Origin: Alphaproteobacteria bacterium UBA3002
GTDB lineage: Bacteria; Pseudomonadota; Alphaproteobacteria; Rickettsiales; UBA3002
DNA length: 45,002 nt
NCBI GenBank assembly: GCA_002346425.1
Contig: DDZS01000050.1
Location: forward strand, 1-45,002
Direction: 5' to 3'
The position numbers were made by a program, and so were the translations under genes. Shown piece after piece: positions 9,061-16,725 of the stretch (position 1 is the first letter of the stretch; each line of letters begins with the position of its first letter). The notes under the pieces were generated by a model that was not told the origin of the DNA, did not search any database, and worked only from the letters and a program-made list of their open reading frames with translations.

Positions 9061-10006
9061 CCGACAGGGTTCCTACTGCGGTGGCGAAATAGCGAGAGCG
9101 ATTCCATTTTAACAACACATCATAGTTGCGATAGATGATATATGCTTGTTCATGCGGCTTCCCGGGCAATGTCAGCGCCGCTTCTAAGCTACGATTTGGC
9201 AAGGCGCTTCCGTCTGCCTTACGCACGCCAAGCCGTTGCCATTCGGCTAACGAGAGATAGGTTTTGCCATCGGTGAGTTTTGGGTCAAAATTCCGTGGCA
9301 ACTGCACCGCGCGTCCCCAGGTCAGTTCATCGCTCCATCCGGATTGCTTCAGATAATTGGCGATCGACGCGAACACATCCGGCAGCTCGCCCCAAATGTT
9401 TTTGCGGCCATTGCGGTTATAATCGACGGCAAAATTCAAAAAGCTCGAAGGCATAAACTGGCACTGCCCCATGGCGCCTGCCCAGGAACCATCCATCGCC
9501 GCGGCTGTAATATGGCCTTGCTGCACAATCCGAAGCGCATTGAGTAATTCTTCGGTAAAGAAATCGCGGCGACGGCCTTCCCATGCCAGTGTCGCCAGCG
9601 AGTTGATAACGGACATATTGCCCGTATAGCCGCCGTAATTGGTCTCAATGCCCCAAAGCGCCACAATAAACCGGGGCTGCACCCCATAGGCACTACCAAT
9701 TTCATTGAGCAAAGGACGATAGGTTGCCATCATTTCCCGGCCTTTACGGATGCGATTGGCATTCACCACATCGCCAAGATATTGCGTAAACGTCTTGGTA
9801 GATTCTGGCTGCTTCTGATCCAGCGCGATCACTTGTTCATCCGGAGTAAGGCCATTCAGGCTTTCCGCCACTATTTGAGGGCTGATTCCTTGAGTAATCG
9901 CATGTTGTTTAAATTGCTCTAGCCATTGAGGAAATGGCTCTAACGCTGTGGCGCTGGTCGACTGAAGCCCAATGAATAAACAAAAAACAGGAAGAAATTT
10001 TTTCAT
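9047..10006 (-). CDS. mltB: MltB-family lytic murein transglycosylase
   Basis: Periplasmic lytic transglycosylase, 319 residues, with a signal peptide (about residues 1-22, ending near TSATALEPF). The catalytic glutamate is E121 within WGIETNYGGYTG, the hallmark of the MltB/SltB2 family. Also typical are GAMGQCQFMPSSF and DVFASIANYLKQSGW. No separate peptidoglycan-binding domain is present after the catalytic domain. It is the first gene of the minus-strand operon. Upstream I see no Shine-Dalgarno site; a weak TTGCTA/CATGCT pair ends six bases before the ATG, which would fit a leaderless start but is not strong. Confidence 0.94.
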   Translation of the reverse strand: MKKFLPVFCLFIGLQSTSATALEPFPQWLEQFKQHAITQGISPQIVAESLNGLTPDEQVIALDQKQPESTKTFTQYLGDVVNANRIRKGREMMATYRPLLNEIGSAYGVQPRFIVALWGIETNYGGYTGNMSVINSLATLAWEGRRRDFFTEELLNALRIVQQGHITAAAMDGSWAGAMGQCQFMPSSFLNFAVDYNRNGRKNIWGELPDVFASIANYLKQSGWSDELTWGRAVQLPRNFDPKLTDGKTYLSLAEWQRLGVRKADGSALPNRSLEAALTLPGKPHEQAYIIYRNYDVLLKWNRSRYFATAVGTLSDALR

Positions 10007-10057
10007 GGATGTAGCATGCAGATGCGTTTCTCAATAGCAAGCCGGAACACACGCTTG

Positions 10058-10085
10058 TTTACAAGCAAATGCCCTGCTCTATCAT
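10058..10085 (+). promoter_or_regulatory. Promoter predicting a leaderless mRNA for the glycerol-1-phosphate dehydrogenase-like gene
   Basis: TTTACA (10058-10063), a 16-base spacer, and TATCAT (10080-10085, five of six consensus bases). The ATG at 10093 is seven bases after the -10 box and no ribosome site precedes it, so transcription should begin at or next to the A of ATG. This decides the start at 10093 over the in-frame ATG at 10069, which overlaps the promoter. Confidence 0.55.
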
Positions 10086-10092
10086 ACCTCGT

Positions 10093-11226
10093 ATGACACA
10101 GACCATCTTGGGCGATGACGCGCTTCCGCAATGCATCGACTTTCTGCTAAACAGATATGCGAGCGATACGCTCTATGTGTTGTCGGACCACCACTGCTGG
10201 CAGGCGCTGCCACAAGCTAGCCGAGCGGCATTGCAGATGTTCCATCTCAATATATTACCGGAAAGCCCAAAAGCCGAAATGGCCTTAGCGCAGCGGCTAA
10301 GCATCGAGGCATTGCATCATCACGGCATTGTCTCCATTGGCAGCGGTACATTAACCGATCTTGCTAAATATATAAGCTATCACAATAAAATACCGCATAT
10401 TGCCGTAGGAACGGCTGCCTCGATGAACGGCTATGTATCCGCTAATGCCTCCCTTCTCGAAGCAGGGCATAAGCAATCCTTTGCCGTAAAAGCACCTGAT
10501 TTTCTTTTTTTAGACATTCAACTACTTACCGCGGCCCACTCTCGCCTTACATGCGCTGGGGTTGGGGATACATTGTGCCGCTCAACCATACTGGCAGACC
10601 ATGCCTTGGCCACGTTATGTCATGCACCACCTTTTGACCTTCATCTTCTACAAAAAGTCGAGTATGAAGAAGCTGCCTTAAGTAACAGAGACACAATCAA
10701 TATTAAGGCGCTAGCAAATGCATTACTCGCTTCTGGCAATGCCATGAAGGAAGCGAAATCGAGTGCGCCCGCTAGTCAGTCTGAACATATGCTCGTGCAT
10801 GCGTGCGAATTGCTTTATCCCGAAGCGTGCGCGCCTTATTATCATGGAGAGCTGGTCGCTGTAGCCACCGTGATCTGCGCAGAATTACAGGATCAACTTT
10901 GGCACAAGAGCACCCTTCAATTACGGCCGCTGCTATCTTATGCAGAAGCATCTTCTGTGTTGGGCGAAACACTGACCCAATCGCTCTATCCGTCCTATGT
11001 TCATAAATATCAGCTGCTGGCCGAACGCTTACCGAGTCTACAGTGGAAAGCGCAACGCCCGACATTCCCCAATCGGTTAAACGCCAGCCAGCTAGTTACT
11101 AAATTACAGGAATGTGGGTGCCCTGCTTCACCTAATGAGATCGGACTGACTGAAGCGCAGATTAAAGCAGCTTCTGCCATCGCTCGGGTGACCCGCGATC
11201 GGATAACTATATTGGATTTTTGCTAG
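10093..11226 (+). CDS. sn-Glycerol-1-phosphate dehydrogenase-like / iron-containing alcohol dehydrogenase-fold protein
   Basis: A 377-residue member of the dehydroquinate-synthase-like fold. The closest recognisable pattern is bacterial AraM/archaeal EgsA, which reduce dihydroxyacetone phosphate to sn-glycerol-1-phosphate. Nucleotide-binding GSGTLTDLAK starts at 83, and IAVGTAASMNGYVSANAS (103-120) corresponds to the family's PTAPSMDGY-type segment. Three metal-ligand candidates fit the family: D159 (GVGDTLCR), H232 (SEHMLVHACE) and H251 (YYHGELVAV). The ATG at 10093 is set by the leaderless promoter; the longer start at 10069 lies over that promoter. It is a single gene, converging with queF with four shared bases. 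Substrate is not proven; a polyol or phosphosugar dehydrogenase is possible. Confidence 0.75.
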   Translation: MTQTILGDDALPQCIDFLLNRYASDTLYVLSDHHCWQALPQASRAALQMFHLNILPESPKAEMALAQRLSIEALHHHGIVSIGSGTLTDLAKYISYHNKIPHIAVGTAASMNGYVSANASLLEAGHKQSFAVKAPDFLFLDIQLLTAAHSRLTCAGVGDTLCRSTILADHALATLCHAPPFDLHLLQKVEYEEAALSNRDTINIKALANALLASGNAMKEAKSSAPASQSEHMLVHACELLYPEACAPYYHGELVAVATVICAELQDQLWHKSTLQLRPLLSYAEASSVLGETLTQSLYPSYVHKYQLLAERLPSLQWKAQRPTFPNRLNASQLVTKLQECGCPASPNEIGLTEAQIKAASAIARVTRDRITILDFC

Positions 11227-11681
11227 CCACGACCACGATACGGTGGCACGCCCATCTCCGGCACCCAGACATAACTTGGTTTTTCACCGGTTTGATAAAA
11301 AATATCGATGGGAATACCGCCGCGCGGATACCAAAAACCGCCAATACGTAGCCATAATGGCGAAATCACCTCGGCAATATCTTTGGCGATCTGAATCGTG
11401 CAATCCTCATGGAATGCCCCGTGATTGCGATAACTATGCAGGTATAATTTCAGCGACTTGCTTTCAACGATCGACAAGCGCGGAATATAATCGATCACCA
11501 AATGCGCGAAGTCCGGCTGCCCGGTTTTCGGGCAAATAGAGGTAAACTCCGGACAGGTAAAGCGGATGTGGTAATCTACGCTGGAATGCGGATTATCGAC
11601 TTTCTCGAGTATCGAAACCGACGGTTCATTTGGCAAAGCGCTTTGCGCGCCAAGTTGATGTAATTGATCGATATCGCTCAT
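11223..11681 (-). CDS. queF: NADPH-dependent 7-cyano-7-deazaguanine (preQ0) reductase
   Basis: Reduces the nitrile preQ0 to preQ1 in queuosine tRNA-modification synthesis. It is the 152-residue short (YkvM-type, unimodular) form. The thioimide-forming cysteine is C50 in FTSICPKTGQPDFA and the substrate-binding Glu is E73 in VESKSLKLYL. HSYRNHGAFHEDC is also characteristic. I start at MSDIDQLH because it overlaps the queC stop as ATGA; a longer in-frame reading would add 30 residues translated from queC. It forms a two-gene queC-queF operon. Confidence 0.95.
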   Translation of the reverse strand: MSDIDQLHQLGAQSALPNEPSVSILEKVDNPHSSVDYHIRFTCPEFTSICPKTGQPDFAHLVIDYIPRLSIVESKSLKLYLHSYRNHGAFHEDCTIQIAKDIAEVISPLWLRIGGFWYPRGGIPIDIFYQTGEKPSYVWVPEMGVPPYRGRG

Positions 11682-12370
11682 GCGGCTTTCTCCTGATATA
11701 GCGTTGGGTCGGTAATAGTTGCACGGGCAAAGCCGTTGCGCCGTAAAGTGCAGGCATCGCAGCGCCCACATGCCGCGCCTGATTCATTGGGATCATAACA
11801 GCTGACGGTCAGGCTATAATCGACACCCAGAGCGCTTCCGCGTTGAATGATCTCAGCTTTGCTTAAGGCAATTAACGGCGTATGGATGGTTAATGGATGA
11901 CCATCGATAGCATAGGCCGTGGCTAGACGCGCCATAGATTGATAGGCAGCAATATAATCGGGTCGGCAATCTGGATAGCCGCTGTAATCCACCGCGTTGA
12001 CCCCGCAAAAGATATCAGAACACTCGAGGACTTCGGCATAAGCCAATGCATATGAAAGAAAAATGGTATTTCTGGCTGGCACGTAAGTGACCGGTATTGT
12101 CGTCATCTCCGCTTCCTGGCGATCCTTTGGTACCGCGATATCTGCGGTCAGGGCAGAATGGCCAAATAATCGCAAGTCTAATTCTGCGATACGATGTTCC
12201 CTAAACTGCATCGCTTCAGCAATGCGTTTAGCGGCCTGCAATTCTACTGCGTGGCGTTGGCCATAAGAAAAGCTTAAGCCATAGAGTTCATACCCAGACT
12301 CTTGTGCCATCGCCGCTACGGTAGCGGAATCCAGTCCGCCGGAAAGTAAAATTACTGCTTTTTTCTGCAT
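11678..12370 (-). CDS. queC: 7-cyano-7-deazaguanine synthase
   Basis: ATP-dependent conversion of 7-carboxy-7-deazaguanine to preQ0. It has 230 residues, with the PP-loop SGGLDS at 10-15 and a C-terminal zinc-type cysteine cluster (SCYDPNESGAACGRCDAC). The length fits the family. The start at MQKKAVILLS gives the standard N-terminus; an in-frame ATG 18 bases upstream (MCFVSV) is possible, and neither has a clear ribosome site. It is followed by queF with an ATGA overlap. queD and queE are not in the window, so they must be elsewhere or supplied otherwise. Confidence 0.95.
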   Translation of the reverse strand: MQKKAVILLSGGLDSATVAAMAQESGYELYGLSFSYGQRHAVELQAAKRIAEAMQFREHRIAELDLRLFGHSALTADIAVPKDRQEAEMTTIPVTYVPARNTIFLSYALAYAEVLECSDIFCGVNAVDYSGYPDCRPDYIAAYQSMARLATAYAIDGHPLTIHTPLIALSKAEIIQRGSALGVDYSLTVSCYDPNESGAACGRCDACTLRRNGFARATITDPTLYQEKAA

Positions 12371-12408
12371 AACGCTCACAAAGCACATGGCGCATGCAAT
12401 CGCAAGCC

Positions 12409-12436
12409 TTCTCAGTTTGAAATTTGCTGCTATACT
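12409..12436 (+). promoter_or_regulatory. Candidate leaderless promoter of the Sel1-like membrane protein gene
   Basis: TATACT (12431-12436, five of six consensus) ends six bases before the ATG at 12443. A weak -35 TTCTCA (12409-12414) lies 16 bases upstream. AGGGGC between the box and the ATG is too close to act as an ordinary ribosome site. Confidence 0.4.
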
Positions 12437-12442
12437 AGGGGC

Positions 12443-13156
12443 ATGCAAAGCAACCCACGTTCCGGATTTATGACCTTATGGATGCTCGGGCTGATTCTAC
12501 TCTTACTCGTAGTCAGCGGCGTGGGCCAATATATCTGGCGTAACGCCACGCAAATTGGCTCGCATTGCAGCGCCATTTTACGCGAAGTGGGATTTAACGA
12601 ATATCAGTCTTATTGCCGCTCCATGGGACATTCGATGATGCTTTTGCAGCGTAATCTGGAAGGAATGCTCGGATCGACGAAATTTGGCGATACGATGAAT
12701 CTGGAAGAATTCGCGGGCTTTGTCGCACGTCAGCTCTCCGGCGCGGCGATTGGGTTTAGCGCGCCGCAACTCTCGCAATTTATTGACCCGTCGCTTCTAA
12801 AATCACCCGCCGAAGGGGCCGATCCATTCAAATTATCCCTCACTCGCGGCGCATATGGCGATGCGATGTTGAAAAATGGCAACATGGATGGGTTGCCTTA
12901 CCTCAAATCCAGCGCCAATATGGGCGAATCCGGTCTGTTATCGCAACTGAGCCTTGGCTCTGCCTATGCAAATGGCGATTATGGCTTGCCGAAAAACCCT
13001 GATCTGGCACGCGATTATTACACCCAAGCACAGGAATCGCTTCAAACCTTACAAGGGCAAAATTCACCGCAATCCAATCAGTTATTAGAATCTCTTCCTG
13101 CATCACCAGATGCGATCCGGGAATCCCTCAACTCTGCGTTAGGCGGCGGATACTAG
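12443..13156 (+). CDS. Membrane-anchored hypothetical protein with one Sel1-like repeat
   Basis: A 237-residue protein I cannot name. A short basic N-terminus (MQSNPRSG) is followed by one hydrophobic segment (about residues 9-29), so it is likely anchored in the inner membrane with the rest in the periplasm. The middle contains cysteines (C38, C53). A single motif matching a Sel1/TPR-like repeat occurs near 160-195 (LSLGSAYANGDYGLPKNPD then ARDYYTQA). The tail is Ser/Gln/Pro-rich and probably disordered. It lies divergent from queC and 52 bases before pyrB. Sel1 repeats usually mediate protein contacts; no enzymatic motif is visible. Confidence 0.75.
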   Translation: MQSNPRSGFMTLWMLGLILLLLVVSGVGQYIWRNATQIGSHCSAILREVGFNEYQSYCRSMGHSMMLLQRNLEGMLGSTKFGDTMNLEEFAGFVARQLSGAAIGFSAPQLSQFIDPSLLKSPAEGADPFKLSLTRGAYGDAMLKNGNMDGLPYLKSSANMGESGLLSQLSLGSAYANGDYGLPKNPDLARDYYTQAQESLQTLQGQNSPQSNQLLESLPASPDAIRESLNSALGGGY

Positions 13157-13173
13157 TAAATCGCACTCAACAC

Positions 13174-13202
13174 TTGCCCTGCCCCCTGTTTTTGATGATG
13201 AT
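13174..13202 (+). promoter_or_regulatory. Weak promoter candidate before pyrB
   Basis: TTGCCC (13174-13179), a 17-base spacer and GATGAT (13197-13202) end six bases before the pyrB ATG. Each box matches four of six consensus bases. The geometry equals that of the stronger leaderless candidates in this window, but alone the match is weak. Confidence 0.25.
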
Positions 13203-13208
13203 GCGCGC

Positions 13209-14120
13209 ATGCAGCACATCCTATCCGCCGATATATTCGACGTAGCGAGCGTTAACGCCCTGTTTGAAGAGGCGAATCGCTTTTACGCGTTGAATCGTGA
13301 AGTGCAGAAAAAAGCCCCCGAATTAGGCGGACGGACGCTGATCAATCTGTTTTACGAAAATTCGACACGCACCCGCTCCTCTTTCGAATTGGCCGGGAAA
13401 CGTCTTGGCATGGATGTGATAAACATCAGCACATCGCAATCCTCCGTTAAAAAGGGGGAAACCCTCTTAGATACGGCGATGACGTTGAATGCGATGCGCC
13501 CGGACGTGATTGTGTTGCGTCACCCGCAAAGCGGCGCTGCCGCATTGTTCTCGGACTTTGTGCAATGCCATGTGGTGAATGCGGGCGATGGCGCGCATCA
13601 ACATCCGACGCAAGCGCTGCTTGATGCATTCACATTATGGAAGCGTGGACGTGAATTCTCCGGCCTAAACGTCTTAATTTGCGGCGATATTTCGCATAGC
13701 CGCGTCGCGCGTTCCAATGTGCAATTATTGCAAACCCTGGGCGCGAATGTCACATTCTGCGGCCCTAAATTATTGATGCCCTCACAGGTGCAGACGCTTG
13801 GTTGCAAAGTCACGCATGATTTTGATGCCGCACTGCCTGACGCTGATGTGATTATGTTGCTGCGCGTACAGAATGAACGCATCGAAGGCAAGGCCATGGC
13901 TTCAGTTCGTGAATATTTTCAACGTTATGCACTTACCTATGCGCGTTTGGAAAAAGCCCGCAAGGATGCGATTGTCATGCATCCGGGTCCGATTAATCGC
14001 GGTGTCGAAATTGAAACCGCTTTGGCTGATGATTTAGAGCGCACCACCATTATCGATCAGGTGGAAGCTGGTGTCGCTATTCGCCAAGCTATACTGACGA
14101 CATTACTCAAAAAGGACTAA
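13209..14120 (+). CDS. pyrB: Aspartate carbamoyltransferase catalytic subunit
   Basis: Forms N-carbamoyl-aspartate in de novo pyrimidine synthesis. It has 303 residues. The carbamoyl-phosphate motif ENSTRTRSSFE is at about 50-60, with HPTQALLDAFTL near 130 and HPGPINRGVEI toward the C-terminus. No regulatory pyrI gene follows; pyrC follows after one base. In several bacteria the catalytic subunit pairs with an adjacent dihydroorotase or pseudo-dihydroorotase, which is relevant here because the next gene has an altered metal site. No ribosome site is seen upstream. Confidence 0.96.
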   Translation: MQHILSADIFDVASVNALFEEANRFYALNREVQKKAPELGGRTLINLFYENSTRTRSSFELAGKRLGMDVINISTSQSSVKKGETLLDTAMTLNAMRPDVIVLRHPQSGAAALFSDFVQCHVVNAGDGAHQHPTQALLDAFTLWKRGREFSGLNVLICGDISHSRVARSNVQLLQTLGANVTFCGPKLLMPSQVQTLGCKVTHDFDAALPDADVIMLLRVQNERIEGKAMASVREYFQRYALTYARLEKARKDAIVMHPGPINRGVEIETALADDLERTTIIDQVEAGVAIRQAILTTLLKKD

Positions 14121-14121
14121 T

Positions 14122-15444
14122 ATGCTGTTACGCAAACCAGACTGGAATAAAGAAAAAGATTACCGCATCTTATTAAAGAATGCTCGCCTATTTGATGCAG
14201 AAAGCGGGATGGACGAAATCGGTGATTTACTGATTGAAGGCACGCGCATTGCGGATTTTGGCCCGAATCTCGGACCTGTTACCGCGCAAGAGGAAATAGA
14301 TTGCGCTGGCCGTCTGTTATCACCGGGTCTTATCGATATTCAGGTACACTTCCGTGATCCTGGGCTTGAATATAAGGAAACGATTGAGACGGGTAGCCGT
14401 TCAGCCGCCGCAGGCGGCGTGACGCTGGTTGCCTGTATGCCAAACACCAAACCGGTGATCGATGATCCGTCACTAGTAGCCTACATTCATCAGCGCTGCC
14501 GTGAAGTGGGATATGTGAATGTCTGCACCTATGCGTGTATCAGCCACGGCATGAAAGGTGAGCAAATCACGGAGATGGGCTTATTAAAAGATGCAGGCGC
14601 GGTAGGCTTTACCGATGATGGGTTGCCGGCAATGAATGCCCAACTCATGCGACAAGCGCTGGAATATTCCGCCATGCTGGATGTGCCGATTGCGCAGCAT
14701 GCCGAAGACTTAAACCTCTCGGCGGGTGGTTGCATGAATGAAGGCGCGGTATCGACACGGCTAGGCCTGAAAGGGATTCCAAATGCATCTGAGTCCGTAA
14801 TTGTTGCACGCGATCTGCTATTAACGGAAATGACTGGCGGAAAATATCATTTGCTTCATGCTTCGACCGCAGAAGCGATTCACTTGGTGCGGGAAGCGAA
14901 AAAGCGCGGGGTACGGGTCACCTGTGAAGCGGCACCGCATCACTTTACATTAACCGATGAAATGGTCGCCGAACATCGTGCCTATGCCAAAATGAACCCT
15001 CCGTTACGTGCGGCTAAAGACCGGGATGCGATTCTGGAAGGGCTGGCCGATGGTACGATCGACGCGATCGCCACCGACCACGCCCCGCATGAGCCTGAGG
15101 CCAAACGCGTACCGATGGATGAAGCCGCATTCGGCATCGTTGGGTTGGAAACCATGCTGCCTGTCTCATTACAGGCGCTCTACCATAGCAAGAAAATGTC
15201 CCTTCGCGATGTGATGGCCGCGATGACCTATAAACCTGCCGATGTGATCGGACGCGAAGCAGGCCGGTTGAAAAAAGGTGCTCCCGCCGATCTGGCATTG
15301 ATTGATCTGGAAGAGGAATGGACAATCCGCCCGGAAGATTTTCAGAGCAAATCAAAAAATTCGCCTTACGTCGATTACAAGGTGAAAGGCTGCGCCGTAC
15401 AAACCTATGTCGCGGGAAATTGCGTGTATGATTATAACAAGTAA
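14122..15444 (+). CDS. pyrC: Dihydroorotase (class I type) with an altered first metal-ligand motif
   Basis: A 440-residue amidohydrolase of the dihydroorotase family, third step of pyrimidine synthesis. The canonical DxHxH reads D72-I-Q74-V-H76 (codons gat att cag gta cac), so the first metal-binding His is Gln. The remaining family landmarks are kept: MPNTKPVIDDP, FTDDGLPAMN, QHAEDLNL, MNEGAVSTRLGLKGIP, LLHASTAEAIHL, CEAAPHHFTL and IATDHAPHEPE. One explanation is an active enzyme tolerating Gln; the other is a PyrX-like partner of PyrB. The ribosome site AAGGA lies inside the end of pyrB. The neighbours pyrB and pyrF support a pyrimidine role. Confidence 0.88.
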   Translation: MLLRKPDWNKEKDYRILLKNARLFDAESGMDEIGDLLIEGTRIADFGPNLGPVTAQEEIDCAGRLLSPGLIDIQVHFRDPGLEYKETIETGSRSAAAGGVTLVACMPNTKPVIDDPSLVAYIHQRCREVGYVNVCTYACISHGMKGEQITEMGLLKDAGAVGFTDDGLPAMNAQLMRQALEYSAMLDVPIAQHAEDLNLSAGGCMNEGAVSTRLGLKGIPNASESVIVARDLLLTEMTGGKYHLLHASTAEAIHLVREAKKRGVRVTCEAAPHHFTLTDEMVAEHRAYAKMNPPLRAAKDRDAILEGLADGTIDAIATDHAPHEPEAKRVPMDEAAFGIVGLETMLPVSLQALYHSKKMSLRDVMAAMTYKPADVIGREAGRLKKGAPADLALIDLEEEWTIRPEDFQSKSKNSPYVDYKVKGCAVQTYVAGNCVYDYNK

Positions 15445-15512
15445 TGCGCATTTACCTAAAAGCCGATGCAAGATTCATCTTTCTTTAAACATGCGCCGTT
15501 AAAGTAGCTCTT

Positions 15513-16226
15513 ATGACGCATCCACCCTCGCCCTTAATCTGCGCACTCGATACGACTGACGTCGGAACTGCGCTCGCCTTGACGTCTGATATTCGCCCAC
15601 ATGTCGGTGCGGTAAAGCTAGGACTTGAGTTTTTTACGGCCAATGGCGCGCGCGGCGTCCAACATGTCAGTGCGCTAGGCGTGCCTATTTTTCTGGATTT
15701 GAAATTTCATGATATCCCCAACACCGTGGCCGGAGCGATCCGTGCAACGGCGGGGATCAACACATTCATGATGACGGTTCACACTTCCGGCGGACATGCC
15801 ATGCTGCAGCGGGCCATCGAAGCCTCCGACGAAGTGGCACAAACCACCGGCACGGAACGTCCCCTAATTATTGGGGTTACTTTACTGACTAGTCTGGATC
15901 AGGATGATGTCAGTATGATTGGTTATCGCGATGCGTTGCAGGATCAGGTCAAGCGTCTTGCCGATCTCGCACAATGTAGCGGGCTGGATGGCGTGGTTTG
16001 TTCGCCCTATGAAATCACCATGCTGCGTGAGCAATGTGGTGACGAATTTAAATTGGTGGTGCCCGGCCTACGCCCTAAAACCGCGGTGGCAGATGACCAG
16101 AAACGTGTGATGACGCCACAGGAAGCGCTGAAACGCGGTGCCGATTATCTTGTGGTAGGCCGTCCGATTACGCAGGCAGAGGCGCCCGCTGACGCGGCAA
16201 AGACTATTGCTCAGACGCTTCGTTAG
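15513..16226 (+). CDS. pyrF: Orotidine 5'-phosphate decarboxylase
   Basis: Last step of UMP synthesis. The 237-residue TIM barrel carries the catalytic tetrad segment FLDLKFHDIPNTV (DxKxxD), VKLGLEFFTANG at the N-terminus, and VVPGLRPK plus DYLVVGRPITQA at the phosphate-binding end. The length is standard. It starts 68 bases after pyrC. TAAAGT (15500-15505) ends seven bases before its ATG and no ribosome site is present, a weak sign of its own leaderless promoter. The 3' end overlaps the convergent thioredoxin-like gene by 23 bases. Confidence 0.96.
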   Translation: MTHPPSPLICALDTTDVGTALALTSDIRPHVGAVKLGLEFFTANGARGVQHVSALGVPIFLDLKFHDIPNTVAGAIRATAGINTFMMTVHTSGGHAMLQRAIEASDEVAQTTGTERPLIIGVTLLTSLDQDDVSMIGYRDALQDQVKRLADLAQCSGLDGVVCSPYEITMLREQCGDEFKLVVPGLRPKTAVADDQKRVMTPQEALKRGADYLVVGRPITQAEAPADAAKTIAQTLR

Positions 16227-16722
16227 ACTCTACAAGCGTTTTAGACTCTTTAAGTAATTCTGGAAGATTTTCTTCTGTTAACACACCGCGATGCGTAAAG
16301 ACGATTTCTCCTTCGGCATCTATCAGATAACTCATCGGCAGCCCTTCAAGGCTCAGTGCGCTTAACGCGTTGCCATCCGTATCTTCATACACCGTATCAA
16401 ACGGGGCTTCATGTTTCTCCAACCAGTCGGCCACGGCGCTCGGTTTATCGCGCCAGGCAACGCCGATCAGCGGCAAACCGGTTTGGTTCTGCCATTCACG
16501 CAGATACGGCAATTCCGCCAGGCATGGAACACACCAACTCGCAAATATATTGATCAAATAGGGCGGGCGTGGACGTGTCTCACCGGTGACAGGCAATTCC
16601 TCCAGCGAAGGAAATGCATCTACCCCTGGGGCCGATTGTTGCATCTGCTTATCGGCATAGAACGCGCCAGACGATATACCGCAGGCGAGAACCAGAAAGA
16701 TAAGCCCAGCCCATTTAGCCAT
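16204..16722 (-). CDS. CcmG/TlpA-like membrane-anchored thioredoxin
   Basis: A 172-residue protein with an N-terminal signal anchor (about residues 4-22) and a periplasmic thioredoxin fold. The active site WCVPC has cysteines at 64 and 67 within IFASWCVPCLAELP, and the cis-proline segment is EGLPMSYLID. This pattern is that of CcmG/DsbE and TlpA, which keep apocytochrome c or copper-site cysteines reduced. It is the last gene of an rne-led minus-strand run, four bases after the J-like gene, and it overlaps pyrF at the 3' end. No other ccm genes adjoin it, so the assignment to cytochrome c maturation is an inference. Confidence 0.85.
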   Translation of the reverse strand: MAKWAGLIFLVLACGISSGAFYADKQMQQSAPGVDAFPSLEELPVTGETRPRPPYLINIFASWCVPCLAELPYLREWQNQTGLPLIGVAWRDKPSAVADWLEKHEAPFDTVYEDTDGNALSALSLEGLPMSYLIDAEGEIVFTHRGVLTEENLPELLKESKTLVESNEASEQ

Positions 16723-16725
16723 CGC

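Noticed and set aside
14341..14343. The Gln codon in pyrC as a sequencing error
   Set aside because: Kept as a finding instead: cag versus cat/cac is a single-base change that I cannot test here, but the surrounding frame is intact, so I did not correct it.
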